Origin: CAVVEQ01 sp963806635
Lineage (GTDB): Bacteria > Chloroflexota > Anaerolineae > Anaerolineales > Anaerolineaceae
Length of the DNA: 64,000 nucleotides
NCBI GenBank assembly: GCA_963806635.1
Contig: CAWDZA010000021.1
Coordinates: forward strand, 62,001 to 126,000
Direction of reading: 5' to 3'
Below the pieces are notes generated by a model. That model saw only the letters and a program-made list of their open reading frames with translations. It did no database searches and was not told the DNA's origin. Both the position numbers and the translations under genes were made by a program. Positions 54,037 to 61,704 of the stretch are shown here, one piece after another. How positions within the stretch are numbered: position 1 is the first letter of the stretch; each line of letters begins with the position of its first letter.

Positions 54037-55116
54037 TTATTCGGTAAAAATATTGTGAACAGCTTCCAAACCTGCTTTCGTGTTCACCGGATTTCCAGTC
54101 TTTTGAAATGCTGAACCAACAGCGGATAATAAACTTTGTACTTTACTCTCATTAATGCGGGTAAGGGTGCCAACATCCAGGTAAAACGAACCCGAGGAAT
54201 CGGTTCCAGCTGCGTTAGTCTCACCCGTCTCGATGCTCGCTAGAAGCTGACGTGAAAATTCCTGACGATCCACACCTGTAGGGATCAGAATATCTGTCCT
54301 CGTACCCCGGCAAAATCTTTTAGGTGAATTACAGCCGGGGCATTCACGGCCATCCACAGTCAGGGAAAGACCCATTTCGCTGATCCCCCATCGGATCGCC
54401 TTGGCAGCCAGATCTGTTGATGGGGTTACAGTCCGGGAAGCCGGAGAACCGCTAGCCGAATCAGCCCAAAGCCTGGCAATAGCTAACCGAATTTCGCGGG
54501 CGGCCATTCTTGGGTCTGGCTGCTCACGGATGCTACGTCCGCAGATGAGTATGGATACTGGCAAATCAGCAAAAAAAGGGATCAATTCCATCGTGAGCCC
54601 GCCGGTTACGGTGACCTTATAACCCATATCAATTAACTGGCGGATGATATCTTTATCTTCCTGGGTCCATAGGCGGCCAGCCGTTTGGGCGTCCCATTCC
54701 CTGTGATAAACGAGGCGGTCAATTCCGATCTTCCGCCATTCTGTAGCCCGCGCGATAATGTCCCGCACGCCGGTTAGCTCCATGAGCATCTCTTTTCCCC
54801 GCTCACGAGCCACATGGTATGCCTGTTCAATCGTGGCAGTTGCAGCCCCACCAATGACAGTCAGCATATCCGCGCCGGCATCAAATGCCATGGCTGCTTC
54901 AATCCCACCAACATCCGGTGTTTTGAAGTCCGCAAGGATCAGTTTATCCGGGCAGATCTCCCGTATTCCGCGGATTGCATCCAACCCGGCAGCTTTGCAA
55001 AGGGGGGTGCCAATCTCGATGATATCAACTTCGGGAGCAACCAGTCCAGCCATTACCAGGGCTGGCGGGAGAGAAATGTAATCTAGAGCGATTTGGAGTT
55101 TAGGAATGTTACTCAT
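54037..55116 (-). CDS. 3-keto-L-gulonate-6-phosphate decarboxylase homologue (OMPDC superfamily) with novel C-terminal extension
   Basis: 359 residues from ATG 55116 (MSNIPKLQIALDY, the family N-terminus); Met codons at 55146 and 55140 lie farther up. Residues 1-220 align with UlaD/SgbH: D12, E34, D63-K65-D68 (LADFKTPDVGG), E113 (MELTG), H138, VTVTGGL, CGRSIRE. UlaD Arg139 is Trp141 (YHREW). Residues ~225-359 are extra: RECPGCNSPKRFC with CxxCx6C, FYLDVGTL, and a C-terminal helical stretch (ESKVQSLLSAVGSAF). UlaD decarboxylates 3-keto-L-gulonate-6-P to L-xylulose-5-P; relatives with HPS activity fix formaldehyde. The gene is the first of the shell operon, so it is the prime candidate for lumen cargo. 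Confidence 0.85.
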   Translation of the reverse strand: MSNIPKLQIALDYISLPPALVMAGLVAPEVDIIEIGTPLCKAAGLDAIRGIREICPDKLILADFKTPDVGGIEAAMAFDAGADMLTVIGGAATATIEQAYHVARERGKEMLMELTGVRDIIARATEWRKIGIDRLVYHREWDAQTAGRLWTQEDKDIIRQLIDMGYKVTVTGGLTMELIPFFADLPVSILICGRSIREQPDPRMAAREIRLAIARLWADSASGSPASRTVTPSTDLAAKAIRWGISEMGLSLTVDGRECPGCNSPKRFCRGTRTDILIPTGVDRQEFSRQLLASIETGETNAAGTDSSGSFYLDVGTLTRINESKVQSLLSAVGSAFQKTGNPVNTKAGLEAVHNIFTE

Positions 55117-55118
55117 GG

Positions 55119-55183
55119 ATGAAATATTTTCCAGTTGCATTATCAATTAGTGTATTTATTTCACTCAATGAAATATTTTTCAG
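55119..55183. promoter_or_regulatory. Direct repeats upstream of the decarboxylase gene, candidate operator
   Basis: ATGAAATATTTTCCAG (55119-55134) and ATGAAATATTTTTCAG (55168-55183) differ at one base and are 49 nt apart, close to five helical turns. They flank an AT-rich region with several TATAAT-like hexamers (near 55190), just upstream of the operon start. A sugar-phosphate regulator such as the SorC-type protein of this locus could bind. Inference only. Confidence 0.45.
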
Positions 55184-55718
55184 ATATATATTATATTAGC
55201 AAATATTTTAAAAAAGTCAAGTGGTATTTCAAAATTCAATAGCAGGATTGAACAATAAAGGAAGACTAATTTCAGATATCGGATCTAAAGATAGGCGCCG
55301 ATTTGCGGAGCGTTTGAGAGCTATGGTTTCCCTATAAGAGAGAAGTTGGTTCATATTTTATCGCCTGAAGTCAATCAGCTTCTGTGCGATGTTTGCTTTT
55401 TAACGAAAAATAACATGGGGGGGTTTTTGTTCCCCAGGTAACCTGTGTCGGGTTAGATTTTAGGCAAGTTGGGAATCTCAATTAGCGAAAATTCTCTTAA
55501 CGATAGTGTTGATCAAATAGAATTGCGCGAAAGTTTCAGGAAAACGGGAAATTCAAGAAATTTGCGATTTAAAAATGTCTGAAATGAATGATGGGGTCGC
55601 AGGGGTTGCACCCCCGCAGTCTGTTCTTGGCGGAGAGGGTCGCGGGCGTTGCATCATCGGTGCTTGTTCTTGGCGGAGAGGGTCGCGTAATTTGCACCCT
55701 CGCAGCGACCAATGGGAG
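55184..55718. other. Intergenic region with tRNA-derived short repeats
   Basis: No credible gene. The first ~370 bp are AT-rich with promoter-like stretches for the minus-strand operon. From 55600 to 55700 short GC-rich segments carry two copies of a 23-bp sequence (TGTTCTTGGCGGAGAGGGTCGCG at 55622-55644 and 55665-55687). Their inner GCGGAGAGGGT (55630-55640 and 55673-55683) is identical to the 3' end of tRNA-Ser (55718-55728). Confidence 0.5.
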
Positions 55719-55806
55719 CGGAGAGGGTGGGATTCGAACCCACGGTGACCACAAGGGCCACAACGGTTTTCGAGACCGCCCCGATCGGCCGCTCCGGCAC
55801 CTCTCC
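55719..55806 (-). tRNA. tRNA-Ser (anticodon CGA)
   Basis: 88 nt including a long variable arm, as expected for a class II tRNA. The acceptor stem GGAGAGG pairs with CCTCTCC; the anticodon loop is TCTCGAAAA with anticodon CGA (Ser codon TCG). The T arm is GTGGG-TTCGAAT-CCCAC. CCA is not encoded: the discriminator G is followed by CTC. Coordinates are set from the acceptor stem. Confidence 0.93.
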
Positions 55807-55870
55807 GATTTCGCGCGTCCATTATACAACAATTCCCCCTGGCTTTTCCGTTCCTCGATTTCGGTCGTGA

Positions 55871-56779
55871 TTATGGGGTTGTTGGTTTGACGATCGGGAT
55901 CACGCAGCGGAATCCGCGGTTTATGCCCGGCGAGCCGGGCACGTGCCCTGTGCGGGCCGCTGTTTGAGCATAAGGGTAGGGATCGAAAAACCCAGCTCCC
56001 TTTAACACCTTCTTTTCGCCCGTTTCGGGTCCCGCGGGATTATCCCACTCGGACTCCCGGTAATAAGCCTCGGAGTACCAATCCATCACCCATTCGCGCA
56101 CATTACCACCCATGTCATATAGATCATAATAGCTCGGGTACTTCGCGTATGTCCCCACTGCTGTCGTTTCTCCCACCGAGTTATCAGCGTTGGTCAGCTC
56201 CGGTCCGGCGGTGATCTCTCCCCACGGGTAAAACCTGCCGCTCGTTCCGGCGGCAGCTTTTTCCCACTCGGCTTCTGTTGGCAGCCGCCCTCCCTGCGCC
56301 TGGCAGTATTGCAGCGCGTCATACCAGGTCACATAGACAACCGGGTGCTGCGCATAAGCCGGATCAGCATAGTGCGTATCCACCTCCTGGGCGGATTTAT
56401 GGCACTGCCCGGCTTCCACGCAGCGGGCGAACATTTCATTGGTCACCTGGGTTTGATACGCCCAGAAGGGGTCGGTAAAGACGGCGTGGGCGAAGGCGGT
56501 ACTTGCCCCAATTTTGAATTCGCCAGCGGGAACAAAGACCATCTGCTTGCCATCCTTCGAGTTGACCATCTTGATCAGCCTGGCATTCATGGTGGCTAGG
56601 TCGATCTCATGGTTGACCACAAAGGTCTGGGTCTGTTTGATCGGGCTGAGCGGCCGATTTTTCAGTTTGATATAAATTCCAGTCAGACCGGCGAAAAATA
56701 TGCCTGCCAGAACGACCGCGGCAATGATCAACCAGATACGCAGTGATTTCCGATGAATGTTAGGGGTGGGGTTACTCAT
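55871..56779 (-). CDS. FGE-sulfatase-domain (SUMF1-like) membrane protein without the catalytic cysteine pair
   Basis: 302 residues. One membrane helix near the N-terminus (LRIWLIIAAVVLAGIFFAGLTGIYI), then an FGE-like domain from about residue 80: MVFVPAGEFKIG, VTNEMFARCVEAGQC, PVVYVTWYDALQYCQAQGGRLPTEAEWEKAAAG, YDLYDMGGNVREWVMDWY, VLKGAGFF and NRGFRCVIP. In true formylglycine-generating enzymes two cysteines follow the GGSW motif; here the equivalent GAGFFDPYPYAQTAARTG has none. It is therefore probably a binding or structural version located outside the membrane. It is the downstream partner of the nuclease gene by position, 22 nt away. Confidence 0.85.
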   Translation of the reverse strand: MSNPTPNIHRKSLRIWLIIAAVVLAGIFFAGLTGIYIKLKNRPLSPIKQTQTFVVNHEIDLATMNARLIKMVNSKDGKQMVFVPAGEFKIGASTAFAHAVFTDPFWAYQTQVTNEMFARCVEAGQCHKSAQEVDTHYADPAYAQHPVVYVTWYDALQYCQAQGGRLPTEAEWEKAAAGTSGRFYPWGEITAGPELTNADNSVGETTAVGTYAKYPSYYDLYDMGGNVREWVMDWYSEAYYRESEWDNPAGPETGEKKVLKGAGFFDPYPYAQTAARTGHVPGSPGINRGFRCVIPIVKPTTP

Positions 56780-56801
56780 ACGGTAAATTATTATTCGGGT
56801 T

Positions 56802-58196
56802 TCAAATCTCTTTAACCTGGTATAGATCCGGGTAACTCACGTTGGTGATTCCCTTTTCCGCCAGCTTCGCCTTGAAGGCATCTGCGGCATCCTTCTCGCC
56901 GTGCACCAGGATCAATTCCTTAAGGGTATCCTGCGTGGCTTGAGCATATTCCAGCAAGGTATCCTGCCCGGCGTGGGCAGAGAATGCGTTGATCGTCACC
57001 ACCTGCGCACGGCGCTCAAAGATCTGCCCAAAGATGCGCACCTGTGGCTGCAGCTCCACCAGCCGTCTTCCCAGGGTATCCGGCGCCTGCCAGCCCACGA
57101 TCAGGATGGTATTGCGCGGGTTTTCAATATTATTGCGCAGGTGGTGCAGAATGCGTCCATTTTCCGCCATACCCGAGGCGCTGATGATCACCATGGGTCC
57201 TTTCTGGTCGTTGAGCGCCTTCGACTCTTCCACCGATTGGACCATGCGCAGCTGTTTGAATTCCAGCGCCGGGTGCTTTTCGCTTTGCTCAAATTGCTTG
57301 GTTTCGCGGTCCATATATTCAGGGAAGGACTCGAAGACCTTTGTGGTCTCCAACGCCAGGGGACTATCCACATACACCGGGAAAGGCGAGATCTCGCCCT
57401 CCGAGACCATCTGGTTAAAGGCAAAGATCAGTTCCTGGGTGCGTCCCAGCGCAAACGAGGGAATGATCACCCGGCCGCCCCGTTCGAAGGTGCGTTGCAC
57501 CACCTGGCGCAATTGATCATGGTACTCGCGCGGATCGGTCTTGGGTGTATCCCCATAGGTGCATTCCATAATCAGCGTATTCACACCCGTTGGATAGACC
57601 GGGTCCTGGATAAGCGGCAGGTTCTTGCGCCCGATATCCCCGGAAAATTGAATACGAAATCTCCGATTCCCTTCTTCGATATCCAAAACGATACCGGCTG
57701 AACCCAGGATATGCCCGGCATCCTCCAGATGCACGTTCACCCCATTTGCGGGAGAAAACTTCTGCCCGTAAGGCACCGCGCGGAAGTGCTCCTCCACCGC
57801 TGCGGCGTCGGCGATGGTGTAGAGCGGTTCCACGGCTGGCTCTCCGCGCCGGGCGTTCTTTTTAGTCGCATATTGCGCGTCGGCTTCCTGGATGTGGGCG
57901 CTATCCTTAAGCATGATGGCAGTGAGCGCGGCTGTGGCGGTGGTCGTGTAGATCGGTCCCCGGAAACCCTGCTTGACCAAATTCGGCAGGTTTCCGCAAT
58001 GGTCGATGTGCGCGTGCGAAAGGATCACCGCGTCCAGCTTTTCAACGTCTAACCGGAAATTCTGGTTGCGGCGATAGGTATCCGCGCGGTGACCCTGGTA
58101 GAGACCGCAATCGAGCAAAAATGTCATCTCGTTTACTTCCACCAGGAATTGGGACCCGGTCACATCCCGGGCTGCGCCATTAAAGGTGATCTTCAT
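56802..58196 (-). CDS. MBL-fold beta-CASP RNA nuclease (RNA-processing exonuclease family)
   Basis: 464 residues. Metallo-beta-lactamase motif HAHIDHCG (HxHxDH) near residue 60, followed by later metal ligands (AGHILGSAG, EGGNRRFRIQFSGDIG is the typical strand after it) and the beta-CASP domain with PSFALGRTQELIF, ASGMAENGRILHHL, and AFSAHAGQDTLLEY; HGEKDAADAFKAKLAEKG ends it. These proteins cleave RNA endo- or exonucleolytically with two zinc ions. Its stop overlaps nothing; its start overlaps the RNase D stop by 4 nt, so the two nucleases are coupled. Confidence 0.92.
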   Translation of the reverse strand: MKITFNGAARDVTGSQFLVEVNEMTFLLDCGLYQGHRADTYRRNQNFRLDVEKLDAVILSHAHIDHCGNLPNLVKQGFRGPIYTTTATAALTAIMLKDSAHIQEADAQYATKKNARRGEPAVEPLYTIADAAAVEEHFRAVPYGQKFSPANGVNVHLEDAGHILGSAGIVLDIEEGNRRFRIQFSGDIGRKNLPLIQDPVYPTGVNTLIMECTYGDTPKTDPREYHDQLRQVVQRTFERGGRVIIPSFALGRTQELIFAFNQMVSEGEISPFPVYVDSPLALETTKVFESFPEYMDRETKQFEQSEKHPALEFKQLRMVQSVEESKALNDQKGPMVIISASGMAENGRILHHLRNNIENPRNTILIVGWQAPDTLGRRLVELQPQVRIFGQIFERRAQVVTINAFSAHAGQDTLLEYAQATQDTLKELILVHGEKDAADAFKAKLAEKGITNVSYPDLYQVKEI

Positions 58197-59356
58197 TTTT
58201 TCTCCTTAATGCCTTTCGAGACCTCCAGGATCTCTTTGCCGTAATGTTCCAGCCGCCAGGGAACCTCTGCCATGATCCGTTTCAGGCTCTGGAAATCCCT
58301 GGGATCTTCACCCGCTATCGCCTCCAGGATGTCCTTGGGCAGGATGATATCCGATTCCACTTCCATCTTCTTCCCCGCATCCCGCCGCCACACCTTCAGC
58401 CGCTCAAGGCGGTCCAAAAAGGCCTGATCGGGTCTTGGCGTGCGTGGGGGTCTGGGAATGGGGGCTGCGGCTCTGCCCTTCTCCACCGCTGTCAGGATAT
58501 CCCGGCCGTAACGTTCTATCAAGCGCTCGCTCAACCCGGGAATACCCTCAAAATCGGTCTTTTTTTGCGGATTTGCCCTGGCCAGCGCGATCAAACTCTC
58601 ATTCGGCAGCACTTTGAAAACCGGGCGATTGGCATTCTTTGCCTGTGATTCGCGCATCGCGCACAGCTCCGCCAGGATGGCCCGCTCGCGTCCATCCAGT
58701 GCCTGCGCTCCGGGGATGCGCCAGCAATGGTCACGCTCCTCACCGCCCGTTGGAGTCACCTTGCATACCTTCTTAAAATCCTCCACCGCCAGTCCCATAA
58801 GACCGCGTTCGTTCAGGTGGTCTGCCAGGCGGCTTCGCAGAGGGATCAGGTAATGCGTATCACGGCAGGCATATTCCAACATCTGGTCACTAAGCGGGCG
58901 TTGGCCCCAATCGGCGCGCTGGAAGCGCTTATCCTGCGTCACCCCGTATTCAGATTCCAGGATCGAGCCCAACCCCACCTCTCGCATCCCCAGGATGCGT
59001 GCCGCTTGCATGGTGTCGAAAATATTGGCGAACTGCATTCCATAATCACGCTTTAAACACAGGATGTCGTATTCAGCCGCGTGAAAGATCTTCTCAACGT
59101 TCGGGTTGGAAATCAAAGCTAACAGGCAGCCAAGGTCATTCAATTCAAGCGTATCGATTAAAAAATCCTCCCGCGGGGAGGAAATTTGCAGCAAACATAC
59201 TCTTTCCTTATAGGCAAAGAGGCTGTTCGACTCGGTATCCACCGCGATCTGCCGGAACTCGCGCAGATCGGCGCACAGCCGGTAAAGCCCGGCCTGGTCA
59301 GAGATCCAGTGCGGCTGCAGACGATCCGTGGGAACCGCACCGGCAGGCTGCGACAT
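58193..59356 (-). CDS. rnd: Ribonuclease D (3'-5' exoribonuclease, DEDD superfamily)
   Basis: 387 residues. Exo I motif AVDTESNS with D40 and E42, Exo II FHAAEYDILCLKRDYG, Exo III YACRDTHYLIPL (Asp and Tyr). Two HRDC-type helical domains occupy the C-terminal half (RERAILAELCAMRESQAKNANRPVFKVLPNESLIALA; VWRRDAGKKMEVESDIILPKDILEAI). It trims 3' ends of tRNA and small RNAs. Overlaps the beta-CASP nuclease start by 4 nt. ATG 59356 is near the two-component promoter region, transcribed away from it. Confidence 0.94.
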   Translation of the reverse strand: MSQPAGAVPTDRLQPHWISDQAGLYRLCADLREFRQIAVDTESNSLFAYKERVCLLQISSPREDFLIDTLELNDLGCLLALISNPNVEKIFHAAEYDILCLKRDYGMQFANIFDTMQAARILGMREVGLGSILESEYGVTQDKRFQRADWGQRPLSDQMLEYACRDTHYLIPLRSRLADHLNERGLMGLAVEDFKKVCKVTPTGGEERDHCWRIPGAQALDGRERAILAELCAMRESQAKNANRPVFKVLPNESLIALARANPQKKTDFEGIPGLSERLIERYGRDILTAVEKGRAAAPIPRPPRTPRPDQAFLDRLERLKVWRRDAGKKMEVESDIILPKDILEAIAGEDPRDFQSLKRIMAEVPWRLEHYGKEILEVSKGIKEKK

Positions 59357-59448
59357 GTCTGGGATTATAGCCCAAACCCAATTGTGGGGTGTACAACCTT
59401 TCTAACAAAACATTTATAGTTTGAAGAGCAAAGATTAAAAATTAGGTA

Positions 59449-59470
59449 TATAATCACAAAAACGGAGGAG
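59449..59470 (+). promoter_or_regulatory. -10 element and ribosome site upstream of the response regulator
   Basis: TATAAT at 59449-59454, 20 nt upstream of ATG 59474, with GGAGGAG at 59464-59470. The spacer to a possible TTGAAG at 59421 is 22 nt, longer than optimal, so the -35 is uncertain. Confidence 0.45.
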
Positions 59471-59473
59471 CTA

Positions 59474-60151
59474 ATGAACGAGCTCATCTTGATAATTGAA
59501 GATAACGAATCCATCGTGAAAGTCCTGCAGCGTGGACTGATGTATGAGGGATACAAGGTCGAATCTGCCCTGGATGGCGAGAAAGGGTTAAAGCTGGCCA
59601 AGCAGAACCGACCAGACCTGGTCATCCTGGACCTGATGCTGCCCGGGATCGACGGTGTGGAGGTTTGCAAGCAGCTCCGCTCCGATTCCAACCTGCCCAT
59701 TCTGATGCTCACCGCCAAGGATGCCATCCAGGACCGCGTATTGGGTCTGGATGCCGGCGCGGATGACTACATGGTCAAACCCTTCGAGCTTGAGGAAGTG
59801 CTGGCGCGCGTACGCGCATTGCTGCGCCGCACCCAATCCGACCGGGCCAGTGTGCTCACCTTCGCCGATCTCACCCTGGATACATCCACCCGTTTGGCCA
59901 ATCGCAGCGGGCGTACCATTCAACTCACCGCCACCGAGTTCGACCTGCTGGAACTCTTCATGCGCCATCCCAACCAGGTGCTCACCCGCGAGCTGATCTT
60001 CGATCGCATCTGGGGGTACGATTTCGGCGGCGAGAGCAACGTTCTGGATGTTTATATCCGCTATTTGCGCCAGAAGCTTGAGGAAAAAGGTGAAGCCCGC
60101 CTGATCCATACCGCCCGTGGAGTGGGCTACGCCCTGCGCGAAGAGATCTAA
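59474..60151 (+). CDS. OmpR/PhoB-family response regulator
   Basis: 225 residues with GGAGGAG before ATG 59474. Receiver domain: acidic pair E9-D10, phospho-acceptor D53 in LVILDLMLPG, T80 and K102 (VKPF). C-terminal winged helix: LDTSTRLANRSGRTIQLTATEFDLLELFMRHPNQVLTRELIFDRIWGYDFGGESNVLDVYIRYLRQKLEEKG. Regulates promoters in response to its histidine kinase. The stop shares one base with the kinase start (TAATG). Target genes unknown; the flanking solute-binding proteins downstream are candidates by position only. Confidence 0.95.
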   Translation: MNELILIIEDNESIVKVLQRGLMYEGYKVESALDGEKGLKLAKQNRPDLVILDLMLPGIDGVEVCKQLRSDSNLPILMLTAKDAIQDRVLGLDAGADDYMVKPFELEEVLARVRALLRRTQSDRASVLTFADLTLDTSTRLANRSGRTIQLTATEFDLLELFMRHPNQVLTRELIFDRIWGYDFGGESNVLDVYIRYLRQKLEEKGEARLIHTARGVGYALREEI

Positions 60152-61581
60152 TGTCTCTTCGCCTGCGGCTCACCCTGCTCTATTCCTCGCTGCTGGGTGT
60201 AATTCTTCTCATTTTTGGAACCCTCGTCTACAGCCTGGTTAGCATCAACCTGATGCGCCAGATCGATTCCTCCTTGCAGGATGCTTCCCGTGAATTGATC
60301 AGCAGCCTGCGGGTCGATCCGGATGGAAATTTCACCCTCTCCACCGTGCCTGCTGTGGCGGAGGGGGAGAATTTCTTCTTCCAGGTGTGGGACTCAAACA
60401 ACAAGCTGCAGATCAGCAAACCAGCATCCCTGCTCGTTCCGCTCGATTCAACCTCCCTGCCGGTGACCACATCGGTTTATCACACTACGGTCATCAACGG
60501 GGTGCCGCTACGGGTCATTAATGTGCCCATCCGCTCCATCCTTGGCCCCAACGCTTCCCTGCAGGTGGCGGTCAATATGACCCTGCTGGATCTCACCCGC
60601 AGTTCTCTTTCATTTATATTGATAACCCTTACCTTCGTCACCATGCTGCTCACCGCCTTCGCGAGCTGGTTTGTCACCAGCCGGGCGCTCGCCCCGCTCC
60701 AGGATGTGACTGAGGTGGCCACCCGCATCACCCAGGCGGATGACCTTTCCCGGCGCATCCCATTCAAGGGCGACCCGGAGGACGAGATCGGGCAGGTGAT
60801 CCGCGCTTTCAACGATACCCTTACCCGCCTGGAAAAGCTTTTTGGCTCCCAGCAGCGCTTTGTGGCTGATGTGAGCCATGAATTGCGTACTCCCCTGACA
60901 GTGATCAAAGGCAATGTCTCGCTCATGCGCAAGCTGCGCAAAGTGGACCTGGAATCGCTCACCTCCATCGACCAGGAAGTGGATCGGCTTACCCGTCTGG
61001 TGGGCGACCTGCTTCTGCTCGCCCAGGCGGAATCCCGCCGCCTGCCGCTGGATATGAAACCACTCCAGCTCGATAAACTCTTGCTGGAAGTCTTCCAGCA
61101 GATGCGCACTTTGGGCGGGGATCACATTCAAGTACACATCCACGAGATCGACCAGGTGGAGGTGATCGGCGACCGAGACCGGTTGAAGCAGGTTTTCCTC
61201 AACCTGGGCGGAAATGCCATCCAATACACCCCCGCTGGCGGCGATGTGCATCTCACCCTCAAGAAAGATGAACGCTCCGCAATGATCTCCTTTATCGATA
61301 CCGGTCCAGGCATCAAGCCTGAGGACCTGCCCCACATCTTCGAGCGCTTCTACCGCTCGGATACCTCGCGCAAACGCGGCAAAGAGGATAGCTTTGGTCT
61401 GGGGCTTTCCATCGCTTTCTGGATCGTTCGCAACCACGGCGGCTCCATTCAGGTGGAATCCGCCGTCGGCAGGGGCAGCACTTTCACAGTAATATTGCCG
61501 CTGCCCACGCTGGAAAACCTGGCCGAGATTACCACGCCGAACCCAAAGCTGCCTGCACCCCCCAGGAAGAACCGCAAGTAA
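60151..61581 (+). CDS. Sensor histidine kinase, two-TM with HAMP
   Basis: 476 residues. Membrane helices at ~8-30 and ~152-176 enclose a 120-residue extracytoplasmic sensor domain. HAMP follows (~176-230). HisKA H-box QRFVADVSHELRTPLTVIKGN with phospho-His at 243, then HATPase: NLGGNAIQYTPAGGDVHL (N box), DTGPGIKPEDLPHIFERFYRSD (G1/F) and FGLGLSIAFWIVRNHGG (G2). The cognate regulator is encoded just upstream. The sensor domain has no recognisable ligand motif. Confidence 0.95.
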   Translation: MSLRLRLTLLYSSLLGVILLIFGTLVYSLVSINLMRQIDSSLQDASRELISSLRVDPDGNFTLSTVPAVAEGENFFFQVWDSNNKLQISKPASLLVPLDSTSLPVTTSVYHTTVINGVPLRVINVPIRSILGPNASLQVAVNMTLLDLTRSSLSFILITLTFVTMLLTAFASWFVTSRALAPLQDVTEVATRITQADDLSRRIPFKGDPEDEIGQVIRAFNDTLTRLEKLFGSQQRFVADVSHELRTPLTVIKGNVSLMRKLRKVDLESLTSIDQEVDRLTRLVGDLLLLAQAESRRLPLDMKPLQLDKLLLEVFQQMRTLGGDHIQVHIHEIDQVEVIGDRDRLKQVFLNLGGNAIQYTPAGGDVHLTLKKDERSAMISFIDTGPGIKPEDLPHIFERFYRSDTSRKRGKEDSFGLGLSIAFWIVRNHGGSIQVESAVGRGSTFTVILPLPTLENLAEITTPNPKLPAPPRKNRK

Positions 61582-61704
61582 TTCGACCTGTAAAATCATC
61601 ATCTCGATGATGTAAATATCCCTTCTACTTTGCTATAATCCACAAGTTGGAGTAATTTTGTCTGAATTGCTCATTGTATGTACCTGGAAAGGAGATAAAA
61701 ACAA

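Noticed and set aside
54037..55116. Call of HxlA (hexulose-6-phosphate synthase)
   Set aside because: The sequence is closer to UlaD/SgbH (YHRxxDAQ and VTVTGGL); HPS activity remains possible but is not the primary call.
55588..55890. Open frame overlapping the tRNA-Ser gene, with a GEGGIRTH segment
   Set aside because: This segment is the usual artefact of translating across a tRNA-Ser gene.
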